Of a stretch of 64,000 bases of DNA, positions 55,826 to 64,000 are shown piece after piece. The position numbers and the translations under genes are program-made. Each line of letters starts with the position of its first letter. Within the stretch, counting starts at the first letter, position 1. Below the pieces are notes generated by a model. The model was not told where the DNA came from. It ran no database searches and saw only the letters and a list, made by a program, of their open reading frames with translations. Origin of the DNA: Acidobacteriia bacterium UBA6623 (GTDB taxonomy: Bacteria; Acidobacteriota; Terriglobia; Bryobacterales; UBA6623); the NCBI GenBank assembly GCA_002433055.1, contig DJHJ01000033.1, forward strand, positions 50,273 to 114,272, given 5' to 3'.

Positions 55826-57055
55826 ATGTCATTTGAGTCTTTCGTTGGAACACGCTACCTTCGAGCAAAAAGAAAACAGAAGTTTATTTCTGTCGTCACT
55901 CTAATAGCCATAGTGGGTGTCGCACTAGGTGTAATGGCCCTCGTTGTCGCAGTTGCGATAAACGCTGGAGTACAGGAGGACTTGCAACATCACCTGTTGA
56001 GCGCAGTTTCTCACATCAACCTGCTTGAAAAAGAACGTGGCTTTGGTATTGAGAATTGGCCTACGTTTCTTTCCCGCTTTGAGAATATTAACCATGTTGT
56101 TGCAGTTGCTCCGGCCCTCTACGGAGAAGTCATGATCACCGGCCCCATACGAGGCCGAGCCTCAGTACTTAAGGGAATTGACCCACATTTCGAATTACAA
56201 GTTGGCACACTGCTCAGTAAGTTGACCGAGGGGTCAATTGACGACTTAGAGTCAGCTGAAGAGTTGCCTGGTATTATTCTTGGACGAAAACTGAGTGAAG
56301 AAATTGGTGCAGTTCTTCATTCGACTGTGACCGTAGTTAGCCCACAAGGTGATATTACTCCCTACGGTGTGATACCTGGTTACAAACGCTTCCGTGTAGC
56401 TGGAATCTTTGATTCTGGCTTTTACGAATATAATCACCACTGGGCTTTTGCGAGCATTCTCTCTGTGCAACGATCTCTAGCACTTGCCAACGTGATTAAT
56501 TCAATCGAATTCAAGATAGATGATTTACATCTTGCACCCGAAATCAGTCGAAACATAGAAGATATTGCAGGAAAGAATTTTGCGGCTACGACCTGGATGG
56601 AAAGAAATCGAGATATCTTTAATGCACTCGAGGTAGAAAAGCTAGTCACAACAATTACAATCGGCCTTATCATGCTGGTAGCCGCACTAAATATTCTGAC
56701 GTCGCTGGTGATGATCATCATGGAAAAGAGTCGTGACATCGCCGTACTGTTATCGATGGGCGCACAGAAGAAGCAAGTGCGCAAAATATTCATGTATCAA
56801 GGCTTGACGATCGGCTCAATCGGAACCGGAGTTGGTCTTATCATGGGTCAAATCTTGTGCCATGTCTCGGACACTTATCAACTAATCCCACTCGATGCAG
56901 AAATTTACGGCCTAAGCTATGTTCCTTTTTCTGCAAACCTCTTGGACTCTTTGTTCATAGGTAGCGCCGCCATTGCTCTTAGCTATGTAACCACGCTATA
57001 TCCTTCTGGAGAAGCGGCCAATATCACCCCAGTTGAAATCCTTCGGTACGAATAA
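55826..57055 (+). CDS. LolC/LolE-type lipoprotein-releasing ABC permease
   Basis: A 409-residue inner-membrane protein with one N-terminal helix (about 20-48), a periplasmic domain of about 220 residues and three C-terminal helices. The start (FVGTRYLRAKRKQKFISVVTLIA) and the coupling region MIIMEKSRDIAVLLSMGA are typical of LolC/E, which pull mature lipoproteins from the membrane for LolA. The ATPase gene lolD, which usually follows, is not here; the next gene is an unrelated oxidoreductase after a promoter-like region. A MacB-like export role is an alternative. Confidence 0.88.
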   Translation: MSFESFVGTRYLRAKRKQKFISVVTLIAIVGVALGVMALVVAVAINAGVQEDLQHHLLSAVSHINLLEKERGFGIENWPTFLSRFENINHVVAVAPALYGEVMITGPIRGRASVLKGIDPHFELQVGTLLSKLTEGSIDDLESAEELPGIILGRKLSEEIGAVLHSTVTVVSPQGDITPYGVIPGYKRFRVAGIFDSGFYEYNHHWAFASILSVQRSLALANVINSIEFKIDDLHLAPEISRNIEDIAGKNFAATTWMERNRDIFNALEVEKLVTTITIGLIMLVAALNILTSLVMIIMEKSRDIAVLLSMGAQKKQVRKIFMYQGLTIGSIGTGVGLIMGQILCHVSDTYQLIPLDAEIYGLSYVPFSANLLDSLFIGSAAIALSYVTTLYPSGEAANITPVEILRYE

Positions 57056-57125
57056 ACTCACGAAGTGCGCATCTGCACAGAGCCATAAAGTATCCAGTTG
57101 ATTCCCTTTTACGCATGAACTTTAC

Positions 57126-57154
57126 TTGACTCAATACTTTTCACTCGCTACGAT
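57126..57154 (+). promoter_or_regulatory. Promoter of the Gfo/Idh/MocA gene
   Basis: TTGACT (57126-57131), a 17-base spacer and TACGAT (57149-57154) form a good sigma-70-type pair; the predicted start, near 57161, is at the edge of a palindrome. Confidence 0.5.
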
Positions 57155-57162
57155 GCGTGGTC

Positions 57163-57176
57163 GCGGGTATACCCGC
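57163..57176. promoter_or_regulatory. 14-base perfect palindrome at the predicted transcription start
   Basis: GCGGGTATACCCGC is its own reverse complement. It lies directly after the predicted promoter and before AGGAG and the start codon at 57194, so a bound protein would block initiation or elongation. Operator function is inferred; no regulator gene is adjacent. Confidence 0.5.
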
Positions 57177-57193
57177 TTAGGAGAACCACTACC

Positions 57194-58360
57194 ATGGCGA
57201 AAGAACTTCGGATCGGAATGATCGGTTACGGGTTTATGGGTCGAGCACACTCCAACGCTTATAAACGACTCAACGATTTCTTCGATGTCAAACATACACC
57301 GGTGTTGAAGGTTGCCTGTGCACGAAAACCCGATGAACTTCAAGCTTTTGCCGACCGTTGGGGTTACGAACGTACAGAAACCGATTGGCGAAAAGTTGTG
57401 GAAGCTGACGATGTAGACCTAATAGACATCTGTGTGCCAAATAATCTGCATCGCGATATTGCTATTAGGGCTGCAGAGGCAGGAAAAATGATCTGCTGCG
57501 AAAAGCCTTTGGCTGTCAATGTTGCCGAAGCAGAAGAAATGACCAGAGCTGTGGAAAAATCCGGCGTGCCCAACATGGTTTGGTACAACTATCGACGAGT
57601 ACCGGCCATAGCGCTCGCCAAACAAATCGTCGACGAAGGGCGCATTGGACGGCCTTTTCACTATAGAGCAACCTACTTGCAAGACTGGACAATCAACGAA
57701 AAGGTCCCCCAAGGAGGTGCTGCTCTGTGGCGACTTGATATCAATGCGGCAGGATCAGGAGTAACTGGTGATTTACTTGCCCATTCGATTGATTCTGCAA
57801 TGTGGCTAAACGGACCTATAACTCGAGTCGTTGCACGAACTGAAACTTTCGTAAAGGAACGTGAACACATCGATACTGGCAAAGTGGAGCCGGTCGGTAT
57901 TGATGATGCCTGCATGTTTCTTGCTGAGTTCGCCAACGGCTCAATCGGGACTTTCGAATCAACGCGCTATGCCCGAGGCCGCAAGAACTACAACACATTC
58001 GAGCTCAATGGTGTCGACGGCAGTGTATTCTTCGACCTAGAAGATCCTGAAAATCTATCTTTCTTTGAGTACACCCAGCAACAATCAGGAGAAAAAACAG
58101 AAGACCATCTGACTGGCTGGCGGAAAATCCACGCTAGTAACCCAGAGCACCCCTACATGGATAAGTACTGGGTACCTGGAACTACGATCGGTTATGAGCA
58201 TACCTTTCTGAACGCTTTAGCCGATTTCGTCGCCGGTGTCGAAAACGGTACTTCAAGTCAACCTGATTTTCACAATGCGTTGCAAACACAGAAAGTCTGT
58301 GATGCTGTCATTGATTCTGCCAATACCGGCAACTGGATGGAAACTAAAGTCGAAATCTAA
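57194..58360 (+). CDS. Gfo/Idh/MocA family NAD(P)-dependent oxidoreductase
   Basis: A 388-residue sugar-type dehydrogenase. The NAD(P) motif is GYGFMG near residues 11-16, and CCEKPLAVN near 98-106 holds the Glu-Lys-Pro signature. The C-terminal alpha/beta domain contains [14 protein letters not shown] with the catalytic histidine. Members oxidise or reduce inositols and sugars. AGGAG precedes the ATG. It has its own promoter and palindrome; no sugar transporter is adjacent. The substrate is unknown. Confidence 0.9.
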   Translation: MAKELRIGMIGYGFMGRAHSNAYKRLNDFFDVKHTPVLKVACARKPDELQAFADRWGYERTETDWRKVVEADDVDLIDICVPNNLHRDIAIRAAEAGKMICCEKPLAVNVAEAEEMTRAVEKSGVPNMVWYNYRRVPAIALAKQIVDEGRIGRPFHYRATYLQDWTINEKVPQGGAALWRLDINAAGSGVTGDLLAHSIDSAMWLNGPITRVVARTETFVKEREHIDTGKVEPVGIDDACMFLAEFANGSIGTFESTRYARGRKNYNTFELNGVDGSVFFDLEDPENLSFFEYTQQQSGEKTEDHLTGWRKIHASNPEHPYMDKYWVPGTTIGYEHTFLNALADFVAGVENGTSSQPDFHNALQTQKVCDAVIDSANTGNWMETKVEI

Positions 58361-58470
58361 GAAGCTAGTATCATTAGACGGGTAAATATATTTAAAACCT
58401 CGAGAAACCAGGAAAAACCGACTCAACACGTTTCGCATCCCTGGAGTATCTCGATATCCTCTGTTGCAAA

Positions 58471-59949
58471 ATGAACATATTAAGACATTGGTCCCAAAAT
58501 ATGATTGTACTTACCTTGCTCTGCTTGCTGGTGCCTCCAGTGGGCCTGATGTTTCTGTGGATACGAAAAAAGACACGTACACTGCATAAGATCTACGTGT
58601 CCACCGTGTTGGCAATCCTGACTGTGGTGCACTTATTTGCATTCTACGATTTGGGTGTAGAAATGGCGGGCAGTAGTGACACCCTCCCTTTCTTTCGATT
58701 TTACGACTCTGATGACCATTACAAAACTATCGAAACTGCCCGCTCAAGGACAATACAAGAAGCACGAACTGCGTCGACTTCGGATTCAATTTACTGGACC
58801 GACTACCGCGGGCCAAACCGAGACGGAGTCTACGATCAGCAACCGATCCAAACAAATTGGCGAGATGGCCGTTTGCCTGAACTTTGGAGACAAACAATTG
58901 GGGGTGGTTATGCCTCGGTCATTGTTGCTCAAGGGCACATCTATACAATCGAACAACGTCGCAAAAAAGAGGTGGTCACTGCCTACGATCTTACGTCAGG
59001 AATCGAAGTCTGGTCGCATGAATGGAATGCATTATTTCAAGAACGTCTGGGTGGCGACGGCCCACGTGCAACTCCAACATGGCACAAAGGGAAGATCTAC
59101 GCACTTGGTGCTACAGGGGAACTTCGAGTTTTAGATGCTCAAAACGGCAGACTTCTGTGGAAAACCAACATCCTTATAGATAGTGGAGTTGCCAATTTGA
59201 CGTGGGCCATGTCCGCCTCACCATTGATCGTAGGCGACAAAGTAATCACACTTCCAGGTGGACATCATGGAAGATCAGTAGCTGCTTACAATAAAAATTC
59301 GGGTGAATTGGCCTGGCAATCACTCGACGACAATCAAGCCTACGTTGCACCCATGGTTGCAACCGTGGCAGGAAAAAGACAACTTCTCATCGTTAGCAGC
59401 AAACGTCTGATGGGGTTAAACGTGGAGGACGGATCTCTTCTGTGGGAGTATCCCTGGAGGACAGAAATGGGCATCAACTGCACCCAGCCAATCGTCGTAG
59501 ATGACAAGCATATTTTCATCTCAGCTGGCTATGGCCAGGGTTCAGCACTTGTCAGAATAACCGCACGAGACAAAGTCTTTAAAGTTGAAAAAATCTGGTC
59601 GAACAACAGAATGAAGAGTAAATTCAATACGCCTGTTTTACATGAGAACCACGTGTACGGTTTAGATGAAGGCATCCTACAGGCAATCGATGTTCGTACT
59701 GGAATACAGAAGTGGAAAGGTGGTCGTTATGGTTATGGGCAAATACTATTAGCTAACGGACATCTAATCATCTCGACCGAAAAGGGTGAAGTCGCTCTAG
59801 TAAAAGCAACACCAGAAGGCCACGAAGAGTTAGCAAAATTCACAGCAATTCGAGGCAAAACCTGGAACAATCCTGCGATCGCAGATGGCAAACTGATCGT
59901 TCGCAATCAAACAGAAATGGCCTGCTATGACCTAACGATGGGTTTGTGA
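58471..59949 (+). CDS. PQQ-like beta-propeller protein with N-terminal membrane helices
   Basis: A 492-residue protein with two N-terminal hydrophobic helices (about 10-30 and 40-60) and then a periplasmic beta-propeller of PQQ or BamB type (about 105-490). Propeller blades end in repeated Trp-containing turns such as SGIEVWSHEW, NGRLLWKTN, SGELAWQS, DGSLLWEYP and TGIQKWKGG. DYRGPNRDGVY at its start is common in propeller proteins of this sort. The enzymatic residues of PQQ dehydrogenases are not evident, so a scaffold or binding role is likely. Confidence 0.85.
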   Translation: MNILRHWSQNMIVLTLLCLLVPPVGLMFLWIRKKTRTLHKIYVSTVLAILTVVHLFAFYDLGVEMAGSSDTLPFFRFYDSDDHYKTIETARSRTIQEARTASTSDSIYWTDYRGPNRDGVYDQQPIQTNWRDGRLPELWRQTIGGGYASVIVAQGHIYTIEQRRKKEVVTAYDLTSGIEVWSHEWNALFQERLGGDGPRATPTWHKGKIYALGATGELRVLDAQNGRLLWKTNILIDSGVANLTWAMSASPLIVGDKVITLPGGHHGRSVAAYNKNSGELAWQSLDDNQAYVAPMVATVAGKRQLLIVSSKRLMGLNVEDGSLLWEYPWRTEMGINCTQPIVVDDKHIFISAGYGQGSALVRITARDKVFKVEKIWSNNRMKSKFNTPVLHENHVYGLDEGILQAIDVRTGIQKWKGGRYGYGQILLANGHLIISTEKGEVALVKATPEGHEELAKFTAIRGKTWNNPAIADGKLIVRNQTEMACYDLTMGL

Positions 59950-60081
59950 GTAAAACAATGATTCAAATAGTGCTCTGATACACGGCAAAACTCCACCATA
60001 AACTCTCTAAAGAAAATAACAACTTTCCTTGCATTTCTCGTCACTCAATACTCCTTGGGATGTCGTCAGCAGGCTCGCCGC

Positions 60082-60126
60082 GTTAGAATCTAACAAAATG
60101 TAATAACTTGTGCGGTTATGAACCGC
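60082..60126. promoter_or_regulatory. Two short inverted repeats before polX
   Basis: GTTAGA-A-TCTAAC (60082-60094) and GCGGTT-ATG-AACCGC (60112-60126) are perfect 6-base inverted repeats within 75 bases upstream of polX. They may be protein or RNA hairpin sites; both are short enough to arise by chance. Confidence 0.3.
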
Positions 60127-60154
60127 TACGTTGATAGCATTCATCACACCTAAA

Positions 60155-61879
60155 GTGGACAACAAAAAAATCGCTGACACGCTAGAGGAAACTGCCGATC
60201 TGATGGAAATCGCCGGCATCGATGGATTCCGTATTCGTAGTTATCGCAACGCAGCTCAAATAGTTGCTAGTTTGTCAGAGCCCATCGTAACGATCCTACA
60301 AGATTCCGACCGTAACATTACAGACATCAAAGGTATAGGGAAAAGCATTGCATCTGCACTCAAGGACCTCATTGAGCGTGGCAGTTTCAGTCGTCGCGAC
60401 GAAATGCTAGAAAAATATCCACCAACTGCACTCGAGCTTCTGAAAATAAGTGGCCTGGGACCCAAAACCATAGCCACCATTCATCACCATTTTCGAATAT
60501 CTACAATCGACGGATTGGAGCAACTGTGCCGTGATGGAAAACTTAGAGAATTACCTCGTATGGGTGAAAAACTCGAGCACAGGATCTTACGTGGTATTGA
60601 AATTTATAAGAGAAATGCGGGACGATTTCTCATCAACTTTGCTCACCAGACTGCCATAGAGTTAGTCAATTATTTAAACGAAAACAACGATTCCAATGAC
60701 ATTACTGCCGCAGGCAGCTTGAGACGTGGCAAAGAAACAATTGGCGATGTGGACTTGCTCGTTACTGGTCCCAAAACCACCAACGCTATAGATCGTTTCG
60801 TTGAACATCCGTCTGTCAACGAAATCCTGGTCCATGGTGACACCAAGGCTAGTGTCACAGTTGGACGTGAAGGCCTGCAGGTAGACGTCCGAGCACTTGA
60901 AACTGATAGCTACGGAGCAGCACTCCAATACTTTACCGGCAGCAAAGAACACAACGTCGCCCTACGTGAACGGGCTGTGCGTATGGGGCTTCGCCTCAAC
61001 GAGTATGGCCTTTATCGCAATGACGACGGCACAAAAATCGCTGGACAATGCGAAACAAGCATTTATGAGGCTCTCGGACTCTCTTGGATTCCACCAGAGC
61101 TTCGGGAAAACACTGGTGAAATCGAGGCTGCAGCTGAGGGCACTCTACCAGAACTGATTCGAGCCGATGAAATTGTGGCCGACCTTCACATGCACACCAC
61201 CGAGAGTGACGGTTATTTTTCGATGAATGAAATGGCTGAGGCCGCACGCAAAAAGGGTTATCAATACATCGCAATTACGGACCACTCAAAAGCATTAGCA
61301 ATGGCCAACGGACTGGACGAAAGTAGGCTTTTAAAGCAGATCAAACAGATTCGAGAAGCATCAGAACGGTGGGAAGATTTCACCATTCTTAGTGGTTGTG
61401 AAGTTGACATTCTCCAAAATGGAAAACTTGATATCGACAACGAAGTGTTAGCTCAACTCGATCTCGTGATCGCTAGTGTGCACAGCCACATGGACATCGA
61501 ATCTGAAAAAATGACCGACCGGCTATTGCACGTCTTGGAAAACCCATATGTCAACATTCTGGGGCATCCTACCGGCCGTTTATTGCTTCGACGTGACCCC
61601 TACGTATATGACTTCGAACGCGTAGTTGCTGAGGCCAGCAAATGTAATGTGCACATCGAGATCAATGCGAGCCCGGAAAGACTCGACCTAGGGTTTCCAC
61701 ACCTTAGAGTCGCTAAATCAAGTGGCGTCAAATTTACTATCTCCACCGATGCACACCACACAAAACATTTCGACAACATGCAATACGGGGTGTTATCAGC
61801 GCGACGCGGCTGGCTAACGGTAAATGATGTACTAAATACACTGTCATTAGAAAAGTTTTTAAAAACACTAGTACGATAG
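60155..61879 (+). CDS. polX: DNA polymerase/3'-5' exonuclease PolX
   Basis: A family X polymerase fused to a PHP phosphoesterase, about 574 residues. The N-terminal 8-kDa-like and helix-hairpin-helix domains ([26 protein letters not shown]) are followed by the nucleotidyltransferase catalytic pair in GDVDLLV and then the PHP domain ([29 protein letters not shown]). It acts in base-excision and gap repair. The frame is open to a TTG at 60131; the GTG at 60155 gives the family start [12 protein letters not shown]. It converges with the isomerase gene at its right. Confidence 0.94.
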   Translation: MDNKKIADTLEETADLMEIAGIDGFRIRSYRNAAQIVASLSEPIVTILQDSDRNITDIKGIGKSIASALKDLIERGSFSRRDEMLEKYPPTALELLKISGLGPKTIATIHHHFRISTIDGLEQLCRDGKLRELPRMGEKLEHRILRGIEIYKRNAGRFLINFAHQTAIELVNYLNENNDSNDITAAGSLRRGKETIGDVDLLVTGPKTTNAIDRFVEHPSVNEILVHGDTKASVTVGREGLQVDVRALETDSYGAALQYFTGSKEHNVALRERAVRMGLRLNEYGLYRNDDGTKIAGQCETSIYEALGLSWIPPELRENTGEIEAAAEGTLPELIRADEIVADLHMHTTESDGYFSMNEMAEAARKKGYQYIAITDHSKALAMANGLDESRLLKQIKQIREASERWEDFTILSGCEVDILQNGKLDIDNEVLAQLDLVIASVHSHMDIESEKMTDRLLHVLENPYVNILGHPTGRLLLRRDPYVYDFERVVAEASKCNVHIEINASPERLDLGFPHLRVAKSSGVKFTISTDAHHTKHFDNMQYGVLSARRGWLTVNDVLNTLSLEKFLKTLVR

Positions 61880-62076
61880 GGAAATATCGTCACCGAAACC
61901 AGGCTAGTCAGTCTCAGTCGTGCGTTTCAGTCAATAGCTTCGTTACCTCTGGAAAAGTTATACGTTTTGCCGTGCATCTGAACGGTATGGCAGATTAACT
62001 TAGCAACCAGCTCAAAACAATCAGTTGCACAAGAACGCAAAGCTAGTTCGCGTGTACCGAACTTGAGGAATCTAAA

Positions 62077-62646
62077 TCACACTCCGACATTGGAGCAGTT
62101 ATCCATGAAGTGATAAGCGATCATGTGGCAAACAATCATGTGGCCATCTTCGGCTCGTCCCATATGATGATCAGCTACATGTACGTTGAGGTCAACCATC
62201 TCGCCCATTTTGCCACCACTGCATCCACTTAGGCCAATTGTATGGCACTCGATTTCATTTGCATACTCAATAGCCCGAACAACATTTGGCGAATTGCCAC
62301 TGCCGCTAATTGCCATCACAACGTCTTCCCGTCGAGCAAAGTTTCGCAACTGTTCCACGAAAATTACATCATATCCGACATCGTTTGCATACGCAGTCAT
62401 CGTAGGAATTTGTTCACTCAGTGCCATGATTTTGAAGCGTTTGGTATGGCCATAACTAGCACCTTTTACTATGTCGCAAGCAAAGTGGTTGGCAGTAGCA
62501 GCACTTCCACCATTACCGAAAACAAAGATTTGTCGACTTTCATCACGAGCCTTTGTAAGCATTTCGATAACTTGGCCCACCTTAGTCATGTCTATCGTGT
62601 CAATTGCTTCAAAAAGTTTAGATTTGTATTCAGTAGGAAAACTCAT
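62077..62646 (-). CDS. gmhA: Phosphoheptose isomerase-like SIS-domain protein
   Basis: A 189-residue SIS-domain protein like GmhA, which converts sedoheptulose 7-phosphate to D-glycero-D-manno-heptose 7-phosphate for lipopolysaccharide core synthesis. FVFGNGGSAATANHFACDI and AISGSGNSPNVVRAIEYA are the two sugar-phosphate loops, and GHMIVCHMIAYHFM at the end carries the family His pair. The ATG at 62646 with TAGGG upstream is preferred over an in-frame start seven codons earlier. The heptose kinase-like gene lies just upstream, 104 bases away. Confidence 0.88.
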   Translation of the reverse strand: MSFPTEYKSKLFEAIDTIDMTKVGQVIEMLTKARDESRQIFVFGNGGSAATANHFACDIVKGASYGHTKRFKIMALSEQIPTMTAYANDVGYDVIFVEQLRNFARREDVVMAISGSGNSPNVVRAIEYANEIECHTIGLSGCSGGKMGEMVDLNVHVADHHMGRAEDGHMIVCHMIAYHFMDNCSNVGV

Positions 62647-62750
62647 GATTGACCCTATTAGGTGCAAAAATATACACTGCCGCTAGATTGTCTATCCTTA
62701 TTGAACGATCCAGCTAGCACTAAATGTAATTGTCGACACCCCACTGTCTC

Positions 62751-63746
62751 TTAATTCCAGTTCGCAGTAACCCCAGATTTGGCCAGAACTTCCTTGGAGT
62801 CAGCAACACCTGTACCTTTCTTCATGATAGTGATACTTGAGACAAGGCTGCCAAAATAGATTGCCGTCTCAATCTCTATACCAGACCCCAATACGAGGGC
62901 CATGCCGGCTGCAAAACTGTCTCCGGCACCGCAAATGTCAACTGGTTCATCGACTGACACTGTCGGAATTTCTCTCACGCCGTTATCATCGGCCAGCAAC
63001 ACTCCTTCGGGGCCGCGGGTCACCACAAGAGGTTTTGTTCCAATAGTATCTCGCAAACGGGGCAAATCTAGAGTTCCACAAAGACGCGCGGATGCATTCG
63101 TTGCCTCGACAATATTTGGCTTGGCAATGACATTACGGAATCTCTCGATTCGATTGCGAGAATCGGCGATCATGATCTTTTCTGGATTGCTGTTAGCAGC
63201 GTCTGTAAGCACTTCTCGAAAAGAGTCGGTGATAACACCGCCTTGATCTGTCTCCGCCTGATCAGCAACCATGACTACATCAAAATCTTCGTAGGAGCTG
63301 CGGAAATTTTCAATGAGTTGATTCTCGATCTCTTCGGAGAGAGGACTACTGTTGATGAAATCGAGTCGCGGCCTATCCTCATTGTTGTTTTTATGATTAA
63401 TCACTTTGGTGTAAGTGAACGTCTGTATACATTTTGAAATCACAAGTAGATGGTGATCTATTTCACGTTTTGCCAACCCATCTTTGAGTTCAAAACCAAA
63501 ACCGTCTTGTCCAATCGCACCAAGCACAGATACATGACCGGCCCCGAGAGCTGCGAGATTGCTTGCGACTGTCCCACCAGCTCCAGGTGTTACCGTAGTA
63601 TCTATAACACCAACCCGTGCAATACCTGTTTCTCGCGAAGGTTCACCAGCTGACGGGTCATAAAGGCACCATCTATCTAGACAAATATCTCCTACAACTA
63701 ACACACGACAATACCTGAACCGATCAATGATAGGAGCCCAGTTCAT
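62751..63746 (-). CDS. PfkB-family carbohydrate kinase, heptose 7-phosphate kinase-like
   Basis: A 331-residue ribokinase-fold enzyme. The N-terminus RVLVVGDICLDRWCLYD and GAGGTVASNLAALGA are typical of the kinase domain of HldE/RfaE, and CGAGDSFAAGMAL near residue 275 is the catalytic loop with the Asp base. The C-terminal nucleotidyltransferase domain of HldE is absent, as in separate HldA proteins. Together with the GmhA-like gene next to it, a role in ADP-heptose synthesis is likely. It overlaps an upstream 84-codon gene by ATGA. Confidence 0.85.
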   Translation of the reverse strand: MNWAPIIDRFRYCRVLVVGDICLDRWCLYDPSAGEPSRETGIARVGVIDTTVTPGAGGTVASNLAALGAGHVSVLGAIGQDGFGFELKDGLAKREIDHHLLVISKCIQTFTYTKVINHKNNNEDRPRLDFINSSPLSEEIENQLIENFRSSYEDFDVVMVADQAETDQGGVITDSFREVLTDAANSNPEKIMIADSRNRIERFRNVIAKPNIVEATNASARLCGTLDLPRLRDTIGTKPLVVTRGPEGVLLADDNGVREIPTVSVDEPVDICGAGDSFAAGMALVLGSGIEIETAIYFGSLVSSITIMKKGTGVADSKEVLAKSGVTANWN

Positions 63747-63997
63747 CGTGAATCGAGCCCCAAAATAGCAGCACGTAACGCTGGAAGTGTCTTGCGGTGA
63801 TCACCACATAAATAGTAGCTGCGACCACCATCCACCACAGTACGAACGAGTATCGTTTTGTGTGGTCGAAAATAGTAACCTGGGTCACTTTTGGGTAATT
63901 CTTTGTGGTAATCACCTTCAATTGGAACTAGGTCAAAAACGGCTGTAGTGAAATTTCTGATCTCACAGCCTCTTTGAGTCGCTACATTGCGAGCCAT
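63743..63997 (-). CDS. Short protein of unknown function coupled to the heptose kinase gene
   Basis: An 84-residue frame from an ATG at 63997 that may continue beyond the window edge, so its N-terminus is uncertain. It has several aromatic and charged stretches (DPGYYFRPHKT, RSYYLCGDHRKTLP) and no recognised family. Its stop overlaps the kinase start as ATGA, the same coupling seen in other real gene pairs here, which is the main reason to keep it. Confidence 0.45.
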   Translation of the reverse strand: MARNVATQRGCEIRNFTTAVFDLVPIEGDYHKELPKSDPGYYFRPHKTILVRTVVDGGRSYYLCGDHRKTLPALRAAILGLDSR

Positions 63998-64000
63998 AGA

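Noticed and set aside
61862..61890. Possible terminator after polX (CGATA...TATCG)
   Set aside because: The stem has five base pairs, and no T run follows.
1..64000. CRISPR arrays, insertion sequences, integrases, phage genes, toxin-antitoxin pairs
   Set aside because: Looked for in both strands; no spaced direct repeats, transposase, integrase, phage structural or defence genes were recognised.

Overview
The window looks like chromosome of a Gram-negative bacterium. It carries a LolC/E-type lipoprotein permease, an RND efflux pair, heptose genes for a lipopolysaccharide core (GmhA-type isomerase and PfkB-type kinase), Tat signals, and TRAP and tripartite tricarboxylate (TTT) uptake systems. 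The phylum is not resolved. All three tRNA genes encode their CCA ends, and MetW, NadE and the Bug-type binding protein fit Pseudomonadota. The split FeoB with DtxR, ferredoxin-dependent 2-oxoglutarate oxidoreductase, DUF1015 and a GMP synthase of animal-like layout are also common outside that phylum. No phage, insertion sequence or CRISPR array was seen. Base composition is near balanced except for an AT-richer stretch around 41.2-42.7 kb.

Layout. 1-11 kb: end of a tRNA-Asp; Nramp-like transporter; accA; a minus-strand run of sulfatase, orotate phosphoribosyltransferase-like gene and fused TRAP permease; tRNA-Arg with a promoter; a class IV aminotransferase resembling (R)-amine transaminases; nitrilase; TlpA-like thioredoxin; tRNA-Leu. 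11-17.6 kb: minus-strand housekeeping genes (SDR, purA, rhodanese, nadE, methyltransferase, A-type Fe-S carrier, cupin). 17.7-20.7 kb: TTT operon tctCBA. 20.8-26.5 kb: a disulfide reductase-like flavoprotein, then a four-gene iron block of DtxR regulator, membrane-anchored DtxR-FeoA fusion, FeoB GTPase and separate FeoB channel. 26.8-31.7 kb: korAB, a CBS protein and a DUF1015 protein.

31.8-45.4 kb: LysR and RRM genes, metW, an IorAB-type molybdenum hydroxylase, glcD and guaA. This stretch also holds two genes that have lost their middle in frame: an amidohydrolase without its barrel (33.6 kb) and an OFA-type MFS transporter without most of its helices (42.8 kb). A full-length deacylase lipoprotein follows. 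45.5-64 kb: a HAD/LarA-like/SDR cluster, RND adaptor and pump, maf, lysS, lolC/E, a Gfo/Idh/MocA oxidoreductase, a PQQ-type propeller, polX, and the heptose genes.

The most interesting unit is the iron block at 22.3-26.5 kb. Two DtxR-type proteins keep complete metal-ligand sets, one of them tied to the membrane and fused to FeoA domains. They are encoded with a split FeoB behind a perfect inverted repeat that overlaps the predicted transcription start. Eight gene pairs share exact 4-base ATGA overlaps, so translational coupling is widespread here.
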